The position numbers and the translations under genes were made by a program. 64,000 nt of DNA from Vibrio sp. RE88 (GTDB lineage Bacteria > Pseudomonadota > Gammaproteobacteria > Enterobacterales > Vibrionaceae). The notes beneath the pieces were generated by a model that worked only from the letters and a program-made list of their open reading frames with translations, was not told where the DNA came from and ran no database searches. Location of the stretch: assembly GCF_013113835.1 (NCBI RefSeq), contig NZ_VTYQ01000004.1, positions 1 through 64,000 on the forward strand, written 5' to 3'. Shown here piece after piece: positions 56,398 to 64,000 of this stretch. Every line of letters begins with the position of its first letter. Positions within the stretch are counted from its first letter, which is position 1.

Positions 56398-56607
56398 TTA
56401 AACTAGTTTGATGTTCTCAGCTTGTGGGCCTTTTTGACCTTGAGATACAGTGAACTCAACTTTTTGACCTTCAACTAGAGTACGGAAACCGTCGCCAGTG
56501 ATTGCAGAGAAGTGAGCGAAAACGTCAGGGCCGTTTTCTTGTTGGATGAAACCGAAACCTTTAGTTTCGTTGAACCATTTAACTGTACCAGTAACAGTGT
56601 TAGACAT
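56398..56607 (-). CDS. cspA: Cold-shock protein, CspA family
   Basis: A 69-residue OB-fold single-stranded nucleic-acid binding protein with RNP1 (KGFGFI) and RNP2 (VFAHF) motifs; it resolves mRNA structure at low temperature. The ATG at 56607 follows AAGGA; the longer frame to 56649 is within the leader. The upstream 5' region is long, as usual for temperature-controlled csp mRNAs. The paralogue (CspA versus CspV and others) cannot be fixed by sequence alone. Confidence 0.93.
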   Translation of the reverse strand: MSNTVTGTVKWFNETKGFGFIQQENGPDVFAHFSAITGDGFRTLVEGQKVEFTVSQGQKGPQAENIKLV

Positions 56608-56986
56608 AATGTATATCCTTGATAAATCTTGTAAAAGCCATGACGGCAACGATAGCGTGGAAAAGGAGATTGCTATTGCGCACGACGTTACGGAAGAAAT
56701 ACAAGAAATCCAACGAAACGGCGGAATAAAAACAAGAACCGTTTTCTAGCTGCCGTCTAGTCTAAAGCTAAGTGGCACTAAGTCAATAAAATTCATATGA
56801 TACTTTTTCGTTACCATGCTCTTTTCATTCGAAATTTGCGCTAGGTAGAGTTTCGGAAATATTACTGATTGGGCTATAGATAGTGTAACATTCGTTTGTG
56901 TGGTGATTTATTCTGTCAAATACGGGTTTGATGAGTGATTTATCACCAAGTACTAGTCGTTTGTAAAATCAAAGCAGGACAAAATT
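56608..56986. promoter_or_regulatory. Csp leader and arfA promoter region
   Basis: About 380 bp without a credible gene. The left 150 bp (minus-strand sense) is probably the long 5' untranslated region of the cold-shock mRNA. The right part must hold the arfA promoter. I could not locate a clear cold-box or -35/-10 pair. Confidence 0.5.
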
Positions 56987-57199
56987 ATGGGCAAGAGTGC
57001 CAGAAAAATATTTAGGGATGCCGCTTCCCTTCAAGCCAATTTGGAGGTTGGGAGAGGTGAAATACAAGACAATGCGTTAAAAGCCGTCGTCACCAGCCAA
57101 CTTTTTAAAACGCGGGTAGAGAAGTCGAAAAAGGGGAAAGGGAGCTTCTCTCGTAAGCTAAAACATAAGGGTAAAGAGCCCTATTCAAAAGCCGCTTAA
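56987..57199 (+). CDS. arfA: Alternative ribosome-rescue factor A
   Basis: A 70-residue protein. The segment GEIQDNALKAVVTSQLFKTRVEKSKKGKGSFSRK corresponds to E. coli ArfA ([32 protein letters not shown]), with the basic C-terminal region that enters the empty mRNA channel. ArfA recruits RF2 to ribosomes stalled on non-stop mRNA when tmRNA fails. The intrinsic terminator stem begins within the last codons here, so truncated non-stop arfA messages are likely to be made and tagged by tmRNA, as in E. coli. AGGA precedes the ATG. Confidence 0.92.
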   Translation: MGKSARKIFRDAASLQANLEVGRGEIQDNALKAVVTSQLFKTRVEKSKKGKGSFSRKLKHKGKEPYSKAA

Positions 57200-57230
57200 A
57201 CAGCAACTTTCGAATAGGGCTCTTTTCTTT
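57173..57230 (+). terminator. arfA terminator with 5' arm inside the coding sequence
   Basis: A perfect 14-bp stem, AAAGAGCCCTATTC (57173-57186, last codons of arfA) with GAATAGGGCTCTTT (57212-57225), is followed by TCTTT. The 25-nt loop holds the TAA stop (57197-57199). RNase III cleavage in the left arm, or melting during termination, would give a message without its stop codon. Confidence 0.88.
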
Positions 57231-57246
57231 TATCTATTGAGTGCGA

Positions 57247-58410
57247 CTATCGTTCGATTCGCGGCGAGTAGATCGAGTAAGCCGTAACCTGACCAGCAAC
57301 AATTGCTGAGAACATAAATAGCGCTGAGAGACCAATACTTGGAATAGGTAAAATGGACTGTTCAAACACAGATTGGCCAGCACTGACCAAAACTCGGCTA
57401 CCCGGTACCAAGATGATGATGCCTTGGACGATGTAAATAGAGCCCGTGAGATCCATCTTCTTCGCCACCCAAGTACCATAGAGCGTGATCAGTACGGTGG
57501 TAATCCAAGTACCCACGACCCAACCACTTTCGAAGCCTAAGTAAAACGGTCCCCACATGCCCAGTACCGCAACAGGTAAACCGAGCAAAATATCTTTAGG
57601 TCTGGCATTGAATATCACACCAAGGGAGACGGATATCAAAAACAATCCTGAGATGTGGAGCCATGTCGGTATCTCATTGACGTAAGAGGTGATATCCGGC
57701 TGCCCCCAGATCGCTTCTCCAATGTTCAACCCCATCATAATGCCTACAAACAACTTGATCAGAGTGAGAAAGCTTTGACCCAACAGGCTGGTCCCTGAAA
57801 CCAAATCGTTAAACGCAAGACATTCGAGTGAGTTGGCTATCGATAAACCGGGAACAAATAAGACGATAGCGGCGATACATAGCGCCCAGACAGGGAGATC
57901 GGCGCTGGTACTTGCAAAGAAGGCGACCAGAATGCCGGTGATCAATGCGGCAACAAATTCGACGGCAATTGAGCGTCTCGCTTTGCAGATTTGTTGAGCG
58001 CCCCATGCAAGAAAACCGAGAAAGATGGATATATAGACGGCCTCTAACGTACTGCCGACCAGCATAAGGTAGGCAGGTGGGATCCCCATGTTCGCAAGTG
58101 CCGTGACCCACTTAGGGTAGCCTACAGGTTCTGGAACGGGCTCCTTACTGGGTTGGTTAATTCGAATGATGGTATTCGCCAGTAAGCTGAGGTTAATCGA
58201 AGCAGGCTGATGGCGCTTCATAACTACAGCATTGTTATCGTCTGGAAACTGATAGTTAACCGTTGTTGGGGTCGCCTGAATCATGACATCGACGCCATGT
58301 TTTCGAGCATAAAACTGCGTGTATTTTTCTAATTTGTAGGGCGCGCAGCCACTACGGTGCAAGGTATCACCGATCTCAACGATCTTTTTGATTCTGTACT
58401 CTGAAGGCAT
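57247..58410 (-). CDS. ThrE-like threonine/serine exporter
   Basis: A protein of 387 residues. The N-terminal cytoplasmic ThrE domain (IVEIGDTLHRSGCAPYKLEKYTQFYARKHGVDV) is followed by about ten membrane helices forming ThrE and ThrE_2 halves (SISIFLGFLAWG-like, VLFVPGLSIANSLECLAFNDLVSG, IIILVPGSRVLVSAGQSVFEQ). Thus it is the fused single-chain type. It probably exports Thr/Ser or related small molecules. The ATG at 58410 begins the conserved domain; the frame is open further to 58521 but that part is Cys/His/Ser-rich and unlike the family. Confidence 0.85.
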   Translation of the reverse strand: MPSEYRIKKIVEIGDTLHRSGCAPYKLEKYTQFYARKHGVDVMIQATPTTVNYQFPDDNNAVVMKRHQPASINLSLLANTIIRINQPSKEPVPEPVGYPKWVTALANMGIPPAYLMLVGSTLEAVYISIFLGFLAWGAQQICKARRSIAVEFVAALITGILVAFFASTSADLPVWALCIAAIVLFVPGLSIANSLECLAFNDLVSGTSLLGQSFLTLIKLFVGIMMGLNIGEAIWGQPDITSYVNEIPTWLHISGLFLISVSLGVIFNARPKDILLGLPVAVLGMWGPFYLGFESGWVVGTWITTVLITLYGTWVAKKMDLTGSIYIVQGIIILVPGSRVLVSAGQSVFEQSILPIPSIGLSALFMFSAIVAGQVTAYSIYSPRIER

Positions 58411-58880
58411 GGTATGTGGTACGAAATATCGAATGCGCGCAAAGGTAACAAAGCCATATGTTCTATTCGAGTGTGAATCTACTGAACAGTGGCTAGAGTC
58501 ACACTCTTTCTGATATTCCAAATGATAGGGATATCGAAAAGTGAAAACTTAGGTTGTAACAACGCATTTGGGCTCGAAATGTCTGTTTGAAAATGCATCA
58601 GATCACAAAATAGAGAAGGATTGTCGATGTAAATGTTTGTTACCAATTTGTAAGGTTTGATTTCATTTTGACTGTTGCAATCCATTTCATGCTTGAGTGG
58701 CAAGGAACCAAGATAGTTGTTTTGTTAACCTTTATTTTACATGTCGTGGCTGAAACAAATTTGTACAAAAAATGCACCAATTTAAGGCTTGAAATTCGTG
58801 TGGAAATGGTGAAAATATGCGCAAAATGAGTTTGCAAAAATGAAAGGAAGCTTTTTCCAGTTTTAAAAAGCGAGGCGAAG
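58411..58880. other. Intergenic region between divergent ThrE-like and small membrane-protein genes
   Basis: About 470 bp. Open frames here lack ribosome sites and family-like sequence. It is AT-rich near 58700-58860 and presumably holds two divergent promoters. I see no RNA gene or repeat. Confidence 0.5.
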
Positions 58881-59243
58881 ATGAAACTATTTCTGATCAT
58901 AATGGCGTCAATTTCTGCAGGTGTGTTGTCCGCTGAACACCTTCATTCTTTCATGTTAGGTCTTTCTATTTCTGCATTGGCCGTTGGTAGCTGCTACTGG
59001 TTTGCATTCCGAACGACTCGTTTTCCTCAACTGGCATTACTGCTACTGATTTGCGGCATGCTATCTAAGCTAACTATCACCGTGATTGGGGTGAGCTGGA
59101 GTATGTCGGAAGAGCTGATTACTTCTCCATTAGTATTTGCATTGTCATACCTATTCTTCTCTTTGGTGGTAACTTACTTGTGGTTCAGCTACCGAGACAG
59201 CATTACGCCAAAACCGAAGAAGGTTCAGGAAGCTCAAGCTTAG
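58881..59243 (+). CDS. Small integral membrane protein, unknown function
   Basis: A 120-residue protein with about four hydrophobic helices (MKLFLIIMASISAGVLSA; FMLGLSISALAVGSCYWFAF; LALLLLICGMLSKLTITVIGV; LVFALSYLFFSLVVTYLWF) and a basic C-terminal tail. GAGGCGAAG precedes the ATG and a good terminator follows. I do not recognise the family. Confidence 0.8.
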   Translation: MKLFLIIMASISAGVLSAEHLHSFMLGLSISALAVGSCYWFAFRTTRFPQLALLLLICGMLSKLTITVIGVSWSMSEELITSPLVFALSYLFFSLVVTYLWFSYRDSITPKPKKVQEAQA

Positions 59244-59266
59244 TAAGCCAGATAATCTAGATTGAT

Positions 59267-59296
59267 AAAGCCAGTGTTATGAACACTGGCTTTTTT
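59267..59296 (+). terminator. Rho-independent terminator
   Basis: Stem AAAGCCAGTGTT (59267-59278) with AACACTGGCTTT (59282-59293), ending in a run of six T. Confidence 0.9.
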
Positions 59297-59455
59297 GTAC
59301 TAATTTACCCATATATGGAGTCGAACTCTCATTATTTAATAAAACTTTCCAATAAGCGTAACGATTGATTACAAAGCGAATAAATATCATTGTTGTTTGT
59401 TTATACTCAAACTAATCATAAAAACTCCGATTGTGACTAGAGTTGGTAACGTCCC

Positions 59456-60622
59456 ATGAAAAAAACGTTTCTCCTAAAAGCAGCACTTTTCTCCTCTATC
59501 GCTGCGACATTCAATGCCATTGCGGCGCCTACTATTATTCCTGAGCCTCCAACATTAGGGGCTAAAGGCTATGTCTTGATTGACTACAACACTGGCCAAG
59601 TGTTGGTTGAAAAGAATGCGAACACCAAGCTTAATCCGGCCAGTTTAACCAAACTGATGACGGCTTATGTAGCAGGGCAGGAAGTTAAAGCGGGCAACAT
59701 TACTTTGGATGATCAGGTTGTGATCAGCAAAAACGCTTGGGCAAAGAACTTCCCTGATTCGTCAAAGATGTTTATCGAAGTCGGCACTACGGTACCTCTG
59801 ATGGATCTTTATCGTGGTCTTATCGTGCAATCAGGTAACGATGCGAGTGTCGCGATTGCAGAATACGTTGCTGGCAGCGAAGGGGCCTTTGTTAACTTAA
59901 TGAACTCCTGGGCTGAAAAGCTCGGCCTAGAAAACACCGCCTATACCAATCCACACGGTTTGGATAGTAACGGCCTTTACTCAACCCCTATGGATATTGC
60001 GAAACTGGGCCAAGCCATTATTCGTGATTTGCCTGATATCTATCCTCTCTATAGCGAGACGTCTTATACCTACAACGGCATTACTCAATACAACCGAAAT
60101 GGTTTGCTACGAGATCGCAGCATGAACGTTGATGGTATGAAGACGGGTTACACCAGCGGAGCAGGGTATAGCTTGACCACATCCGCAACCAGTGGGGACA
60201 TGCGTTTGATCGCCGTGGTGATGGGTGCAAGTAGCACTAAGAGCCGAGAATCTGAAAGTAAGCAGTTACTTAGCTATGGTTTCCGATTCTTCGAAACGGT
60301 GTCACCTACCAAGGCTGGCGACACTGTGACTGAAGCAAAAGTCTGGATGGGTGAGCAGGATCAGTTAAGTGTTGGTGTCGATGAAGATATATATATGACA
60401 CTACCAAAAGGTAATGCGGCCAAACTGACGGCTGAAGTCGAATTTGACCGCGAATTGGTGGCTCCCATCACTGAGGGAGAAAAAGTTGGCACCATCATAT
60501 ACAGCGTGGAAGGTGATGAAGTCGCGACGGCAGATCTTATCGCTCAGGCCGATGTCGATGAAGGCAGCCTTTTCAAACAACTTATCGATTGGTTTAAACG
60601 TCTGATTTCTAGCTGGTTCTAA
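59456..60622 (+). CDS. dacA: D-alanyl-D-alanine carboxypeptidase, PBP5/6 type
   Basis: A 388-residue S11 peptidase that trims the terminal D-Ala of peptidoglycan pentapeptides. Signal peptide 1 to about 23 (AIAA|P), catalytic S63-L-T-K66, S126-G-N, and K229-T-G are all in place. The C-terminal PBP5-like beta domain (about 285-365) is followed by an amphipathic membrane anchor (LFKQLIDWFKRLISSWF), as in DacA and DacC. Paralogue choice (dacA versus dacC) is by general similarity. It is monocistronic with its own terminator. Confidence 0.93.
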   Translation: MKKTFLLKAALFSSIAATFNAIAAPTIIPEPPTLGAKGYVLIDYNTGQVLVEKNANTKLNPASLTKLMTAYVAGQEVKAGNITLDDQVVISKNAWAKNFPDSSKMFIEVGTTVPLMDLYRGLIVQSGNDASVAIAEYVAGSEGAFVNLMNSWAEKLGLENTAYTNPHGLDSNGLYSTPMDIAKLGQAIIRDLPDIYPLYSETSYTYNGITQYNRNGLLRDRSMNVDGMKTGYTSGAGYSLTTSATSGDMRLIAVVMGASSTKSRESESKQLLSYGFRFFETVSPTKAGDTVTEAKVWMGEQDQLSVGVDEDIYMTLPKGNAAKLTAEVEFDRELVAPITEGEKVGTIIYSVEGDEVATADLIAQADVDEGSLFKQLIDWFKRLISSWF

Positions 60623-60627
60623 CAAAT

Positions 60628-60654
60628 AAGCGGATGCATTGAGCATCCGCTTTT
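60628..60654 (+). terminator. dacA terminator
   Basis: Stem AAGCGGATGC / GCATCCGCTT with ATTGA loop and TT following. Confidence 0.88.
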
Positions 60655-60663
60655 GTCTGTGCT

Positions 60664-61185
60664 CTACAGCATCAATTTAAGGATATTGTTTTTCCTAATA
60701 AGATGATGGTGAGCCACAGCGAGAATATGAAGTGTCACCAGCACAGCAAGCGTAAGACAAGATAAACGGTGAACTTTAAAGAAGAACGAACTTATTTCTA
60801 TTTCTTTAATAAGATTGCTAACTTCCACCATCCAGAAAAAATGATACGAGTTTTCCAGCATCAAAAAACCAGAAATAAATACCCAAGACATCATGAAATA
60901 CATCAGCGAATGAATGAGTTTAGCAATACTCTTTTGCCAATGAGCAATGTTGTCGTCAACCTCTAGGCTTGGCCTAAAATACTTCCACACCCAACGAGCC
61001 AAAAATACGGGAGCGGCAACTGTGGCAAGCGACATGTTTAATGTCGACAGGAAGTGAAACATAGGAGAATCATAGGTTGTCAGGTGCATCCCATATCCTG
61101 CCATCGTTGTGTACACAATGACGATTGCCATAAACCAATGAAACGTTTTGGTGACTCTGTCATAACTCACTCCGCTCATGTTCAT
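60664..61185 (-). CDS. Cytochrome b561-family membrane protein
   Basis: A 173-residue, four-helix inner-membrane di-haem protein. Likely haem ligands are the His in TKTFHWFMAI (helix 1), KLIHSLMYF (helix 2-3) and the paired His of FFFKVHRL and LVTLHILAVAHHHLI (helix 4). YceJ/CybB-type proteins pass electrons from quinol or to superoxide. AGGG lies 6 nt before the ATG; a second ATG two codons later is also possible. Convergent with dacA. Confidence 0.88.
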   Translation of the reverse strand: MNMSGVSYDRVTKTFHWFMAIVIVYTTMAGYGMHLTTYDSPMFHFLSTLNMSLATVAAPVFLARWVWKYFRPSLEVDDNIAHWQKSIAKLIHSLMYFMMSWVFISGFLMLENSYHFFWMVEVSNLIKEIEISSFFFKVHRLSCLTLAVLVTLHILAVAHHHLIRKNNILKLML

Positions 61186-61601
61186 ACCTTTCCCTTAATA
61201 CTCACACCCAGCAGAACCAAGCCAATATAATATTTACCTAACAAACAAATATTAGATGATTCTGCTGTTATTTTATTTTGCTAATTAAGTGAGAATCTAG
61301 CGGAAAGAGAGATATAGTCATCACTTATCCCTGTTTTTGGAAGGGGTATCCCGAATAAAAATAACGGGCACAAATTAAGTTTATAAAACTACTGTTTGAT
61401 TTATTAATAAATATTTCTTGAGAGTATATGAGCTGTTGAACCGTTACGTATAGAAAATGGGTTGGTACGTCATCATTGCTCCACATTACAAATGCCGTTA
61501 GCGAGCAAACCAAACTTTTAACTAACGTTAACTCATTGCTGACATCTCTGTGAATGAAAAGGCGCAGAATCCATCGCACTAAGCGATACAAGGATTCACC
61601 C
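61186..61601. other. AT-rich divergent intergenic region
   Basis: About 415 bp, AT-rich at 61200-61430. Minus-strand open frames here lack ribosome sites and look non-coding. A small inverted repeat TCGC-ACTAA-GCGA (61574-61586) lies just before the helix-turn-helix gene and could be its operator. Confidence 0.45.
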
Positions 61602-61955
61602 ATGGAATTTACTGAGAAGGATAGAGAGGCGTTATACAATACGTGGATGTCTCAAAAGTCTAAAATGCGTCTCACGCAAATGGAGTTTGCGAAAAAGTTA
61701 GGGATCAGTCAGCTAAGCTTCTCGCAACTCTTACGCGGAGAAGAGCCTTTGACGATGTCGTTCATTAGCCACTTTTGCCGATTACTTCATCTCGATGCGA
61801 AACTGGTCTTTCCTTCACTTAAACAAGCTAATGATATGGGCCCTAAGGTGGTTTATCTTCAAAGCCGAATGAGTGTTGACGGGGAAATCCAGAACGCTTA
61901 CATCGAAGGCAATCAAATTGTGGTCGAATACGCGCACACCGTAAATCAAGCGTAA
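61602..61955 (+). CDS. XRE/Cro-type helix-turn-helix protein
   Basis: A 117-residue DNA-binding protein. The helix-turn-helix lies at about 20-70 (RLTQMEFAKKLGISQLSFSQLLRGEEPLTMSFISHFCRLLHLD), with a beta-type tail (VVYLQSRMSVDGEIQNAYIEGNQIVVEYAH) resembling a minimal dimerisation segment. No toxin gene is adjacent, so it looks like a free-standing regulator. AAGGA precedes the ATG; the in-frame ATG at 61554 would add an Arg-rich stretch without support. Confidence 0.85.
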   Translation: MEFTEKDREALYNTWMSQKSKMRLTQMEFAKKLGISQLSFSQLLRGEEPLTMSFISHFCRLLHLDAKLVFPSLKQANDMGPKVVYLQSRMSVDGEIQNAYIEGNQIVVEYAHTVNQA

Positions 61956-62040
61956 TGTGAGCCTACGGTAGCACCGCCTCTGTCTGGCATTAAATTTCAG
62001 TGGTACTCTAAGCATAGAGTTCATCCTGAATAGTAAAATC

Positions 62041-62256
62041 ATGCTGGAAAAAGAAAATCTCATTAAGTTAGCACGCGTCCAGATGCCCTTTGGCAAATAT
62101 GCTGGGCGCGTTTTGATCGATCTCCCCGAAGAATATTTATTGTGGTTTGATAAAAAGGGCTTTCCTAGTGGGGAGCTTGGCGATCTCCTCAAGCTATGCC
62201 TTGCGCTAAAAATCGAAGGATTAGATAGCGTCGTTAAGCCTTTAAAGCGAATGTAA
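62041..62256 (+). CDS. DUF3820-family small protein
   Basis: A 71-residue protein with the family core MPFGKYAGRVLIDLPEEYLLWFDKKGFPSGELGDLL, seen in DUF3820 proteins, described as putative quorum-sensing-regulated virulence factors and related to exonuclease-associated domains. Function unproven. It starts about 85 nt after the helix-turn-helix gene and 27 nt before another small gene, probably in one transcript. Confidence 0.85.
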   Translation: MLEKENLIKLARVQMPFGKYAGRVLIDLPEEYLLWFDKKGFPSGELGDLLKLCLALKIEGLDSVVKPLKRM

Positions 62257-62283
62257 CCCTAGAACTTAAATAAAAGACTGACT

Positions 62284-62526
62284 ATGAATTTTGATATCGA
62301 AGCATTGAGACACCACCAACTGGTCGAAGATGGCCAACTTGAGGGATGTTACATTCATCAGCCTGCCGGAGGCAGCCAGCAAGATGACAAAGCCGTTTTA
62401 GCAGAGCGCCAAGCGTTAGAAAAGATGGGCTACAAAGTAGTACAGGTTCAAGCGAAAGGTAAAACAACAACCTTTGCCGAGGCGATGCAAAAGTTTGCGA
62501 AGAAGAGTGGTCATCAGCCTAATTAA
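62284..62526 (+). CDS. Small hypothetical protein
   Basis: An 80-residue soluble protein (LRHHQLVEDGQLEGCYIHQPAGGSQQDD near the start, KTTTFAEAMQKFAKKSGHQPN at the end), helical, without signal peptide. The ribosome site is weak but the gene lies in line with DUF3820 and is followed by a strong terminator. Family not recognised. Confidence 0.72.
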   Translation: MNFDIEALRHHQLVEDGQLEGCYIHQPAGGSQQDDKAVLAERQALEKMGYKVVQVQAKGKTTTFAEAMQKFAKKSGHQPN

Positions 62527-62588
62527 TCGGCGGATGTAACCTACCACAATATCCTTAACCTCTCCCAAGATAAATCCTGTTTCCATTC

Positions 62589-62620
62589 AAAAGAGTCAGC
62601 CTGTTAGGCTGACTCTTTTT
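62589..62620 (+). terminator. Rho-independent terminator
   Basis: Perfect 14-bp stem AAAAGAGTCAGCCT (62589-62602) with AGGCTGACTCTTTT (62606-62619) and following T; the left A-run also allows minus-strand use. Confidence 0.92.
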
Positions 62621-62784
62621 TGTCCCACTGTTGGATAGATCTTTAATTCATTCATATCCTGTTCATGGGGTTTAACCCTACTAAAAGTCATCCATTCTTC
62701 TAGTGCTTTCCGTTGTGCATCCCCGTGTTGTGTCACGGGGGTAAATTCGACCTGATTATAGGTATTCGCATTGCTCCGGATAGT
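62596..62784 (-). pseudogene. Possible gene remnant, minus strand
   Basis: A 62-codon open stretch without ATG, from after a TAA (62785-62787) to a TGA inside the terminator. The translation is protein-like (QVEFTPVTQHGDAQRKALEEW, then SRVKPHEQDMNELKIYP). In the same frame, upstream of the stop, RIEKATDAKQKR also looks coding-like. It may be the decayed end of a mobile-element or other gene. Chance is not excluded. The rest of 62621-63073 shows no gene; it includes the hairpin CCCCGTG/CACGGGG at 62721-62740. Confidence 0.3.
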
Positions 62785-63073
62785 TTATCGTTTCTGTTTA
62801 GCATCCGTAGCCTTTTCAATTCGGCCCTAGTTCACAGTTAGGTACAATACAAAGGGTGTTTAAGTCCTTGTAGTTTCTTTATTCATTCTATAAGTTTAAT
62901 ATAATCAAGTGTTTAAGGTTAAATTAAGTCAAGTAGATATACTACAGCGTAACGTGTTAGAGTTTGCGCCAAACATCTTTAGGAGAGCTAGAGAGTGTTA
63001 AGTGTATCTAGCTACCTCAATTAAAAAAACAGTATTAGTTAGGTTAATACTCATCAAGCACAACAGGAACACT

Positions 63074-64000
63074 ATGCGAATTTTCATGTTATTAATGGTT
63101 TGTATTGTTATGGCTGGATGTTCTCAAAACAGTATCAGAGCAGTCAGCCAAGATGATAATGTTGAACGTAACGATATGATAAAAGATCTCAAAGAGGCCG
63201 CTGAGCAGGGATCTGCAAGAGCTCAAACGAATCTTGGGGTGATGTACGAATACGGTAAAGGTGTGCCTCAAGATGAGGAACAAGCGGTACATTGGTATCG
63301 TCAGGCCGCTGAGCAGGGATACGCAAAAGCTCAAACGAATCTTGCGGTGATGTACAAATACGGTAAAGGTGTGCTGCAAGATAATAAACAAGCAATGCGT
63401 TGGTGTAGACAGGCCGCTGAGCAGGGGTATGCAAGAGCTCAAACGTATCTTGGGGAGATATACGAAGACGGTGAAGCTGTGCCTCAAGATGATAAACAAG
63501 CGGTACATTGGTATCGTCAGGCTGTTGAGCAGGGGTATGCAAGAGCTCAAACGAATCTTGGGGTGATGTACGAAGACGGTAAAGGTGTACCTCAAGATGA
63601 TAAACAAGCGGTACATTGGTATCGTCAGGCCGCTGAGCAGGGATATGCAAGAGCTCAAACGAACCTTGGGTGGATGTACGAAGAGGGCAGAGGTGTGCCT
63701 CAAGATGATAAACAAGCGGTACTTTGGTATCGTCAGTCCGCTGAGCAGGGGTATGCAAGAGCGCAAACGAATCTTGGGTGGATGTACAAATACGGTAAAG
63801 GTGTGCCTCAAGATGATAAACAAGCGGTACTTTGGTATCGTCAGGCCGCTGAGCAGGGGTATGCAAGAGCGCAAACGAATCTTGGGGTGATGTACGAAGA
63901 CGGTGAAGCTGTGCCTCAAGATGATAAACAAGCGGTACATTGGTATCGTCAGGCTGCTGAGCAGGGATATGCAAGAGCTCAAACGAATCTTGGGTGGATG
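63074..64000 (+). CDS. Sel1-repeat lipoprotein (3' end outside window)
   Basis: The frame runs 309 codons to the window edge. The signal sequence MRIFMLLMVCIVMAGC has a lipobox (MAGC), so the product is probably lipidated at Cys16 and faces the periplasm. After about 25 residues it consists of 36-residue Sel1 repeats (AAEQGYARAQTNLGVMYEYGKGVPQD, then KQAVHWYRQ). These form paired helices that scaffold protein complexes. AGGAA precedes the ATG. Eight repeat starts are visible. Function unknown; Sel1 proteins in Vibrio and relatives often act in signalling or envelope stress. Opposite-strand open frames here are shadows of the repeats. Confidence 0.93.
   Translation, partial: MRIFMLLMVCIVMAGCSQNSIRAVSQDDNVERNDMIKDLKEAAEQGSARAQTNLGVMYEYGKGVPQDEEQAVHWYRQAAEQGYAKAQTNLAVMYKYGKGVLQDNKQAMRWCRQAAEQGYARAQTYLGEIYEDGEAVPQDDKQAVHWYRQAVEQGYARAQTNLGVMYEDGKGVPQDDKQAVHWYRQAAEQGYARAQTNLGWMYEEGRGVPQDDKQAVLWYRQSAEQGYARAQTNLGWMYKYGKGVPQDDKQAVLWYRQAAEQGYARAQTNLGVMYEDGEAVPQDDKQAVHWYRQAAEQGYARAQTNLGWM
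63197..64000 (+). repeat. 108-bp tandem repeats encoding Sel1 units
   Basis: GCCGCTGAGCAGGG or close variants recur at 63197, 63305, 63413, 63521, 63629, 63737, 63845 and 63953, always 108 bp apart. Units are very similar at the DNA level and differ at a few codons (for example VHWYR, LWYR and MRWCR). Confidence 0.95.

Noticed and set aside
58640..58900. Minus-strand 86-codon frame
   Set aside because: Low-complexity Phe/Ser/Lys composition in AT-rich intergenic DNA with no ribosome site; it overlaps a supported gene start.
61325..61639. Minus-strand 104-codon frame upstream of the helix-turn-helix gene
   Set aside because: No ribosome site, AT-driven composition, and it overlaps the supported plus-strand gene.
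63092..63982. Two long minus-strand frames of nearly 300 codons
   Set aside because: They are shadows of the Sel1 repeats on the plus strand, which have a start, ribosome site and lipobox.
63197..64000. Regular repeats resembling a CRISPR array
   Set aside because: The 108-bp period has no conserved-repeat/unique-spacer structure; all of it is coding and in frame.

Overview
The window reads as a Vibrio-type gammaproteobacterial chromosome. The evidence is a vps/rbm biofilm-matrix cluster, a VpsT-like regulator, divergent norR/hmp, a nadE locus, and GlyGly-CTERM proteases. Several single-copy neighbours (norR-hmp, nadE, a Dcu carrier, csp) sit on chromosome II in V. cholerae, so this may be a secondary chromosome; that is inference. 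No rRNA, tRNA, CRISPR array or intact insertion sequence was seen.

Region 1 (1-10 kb) is the 3' part of a giant type I-secreted RTX adhesin with 143-residue tandem repeats, followed by a convergent Dcu-type C4-dicarboxylate carrier. Region 2 (11.8-23.5 kb) is a polysaccharide operon in V. cholerae vps-I order: vpsU, A, B, (no vpsC), D, E, F, G, H, I, J, K. Region 3 (23.7-34.4 kb) holds the matrix-protein genes rbmA, rbmB (opposite strand) and rbmC. Between rbmA and rbmB lies an AT-rich block. It encodes an acetolactate-decarboxylase-like protein, a small unknown protein, a degenerate acetolactate-synthase-like protein, a ToxR-like membrane regulator with an overlapping ToxS/VtrC-like partner, and a second copy of vpsI. 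Region 4 (34.7-37.6 kb) has two trypsin-like GlyGly-CTERM proteases and a VpsT/CsgD-type c-di-GMP regulator. The vpsL-Q half of the V. cholerae locus is absent here.

The rest (37.6-64 kb) is mostly housekeeping and accessory genes: nadE and a NadD-like gene, a GAF-GGDEF-EAL protein, LysR with an MFS exporter, a two-domain glutaredoxin, two EamA exporters, MATE, a Kef K+ efflux pair, HAD, norR/hmp with NorR and sigma-54 sites, yaeQ, a cold-shock protein, arfA, ThrE-like, a DacA-type carboxypeptidase, cytochrome b561, small genes, and a Sel1-repeat lipoprotein running off the right edge.

The least expected signals are these. (1) An erm-like translational attenuator precedes one EamA exporter: a 17-codon leader peptide followed by four mutually exclusive pairing segments. 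(2) The acetoin-pathway-like, catalytically altered gene block sits with a ToxR/ToxS-like pair inside the matrix cluster. (3) vpsI is duplicated in direct orientation around vpsJ-vpsK-rbmA. (4) In arfA the terminator stem starts inside the coding sequence and the stop codon lies in the loop. All calls were made by eye from the sequence, without database searches.
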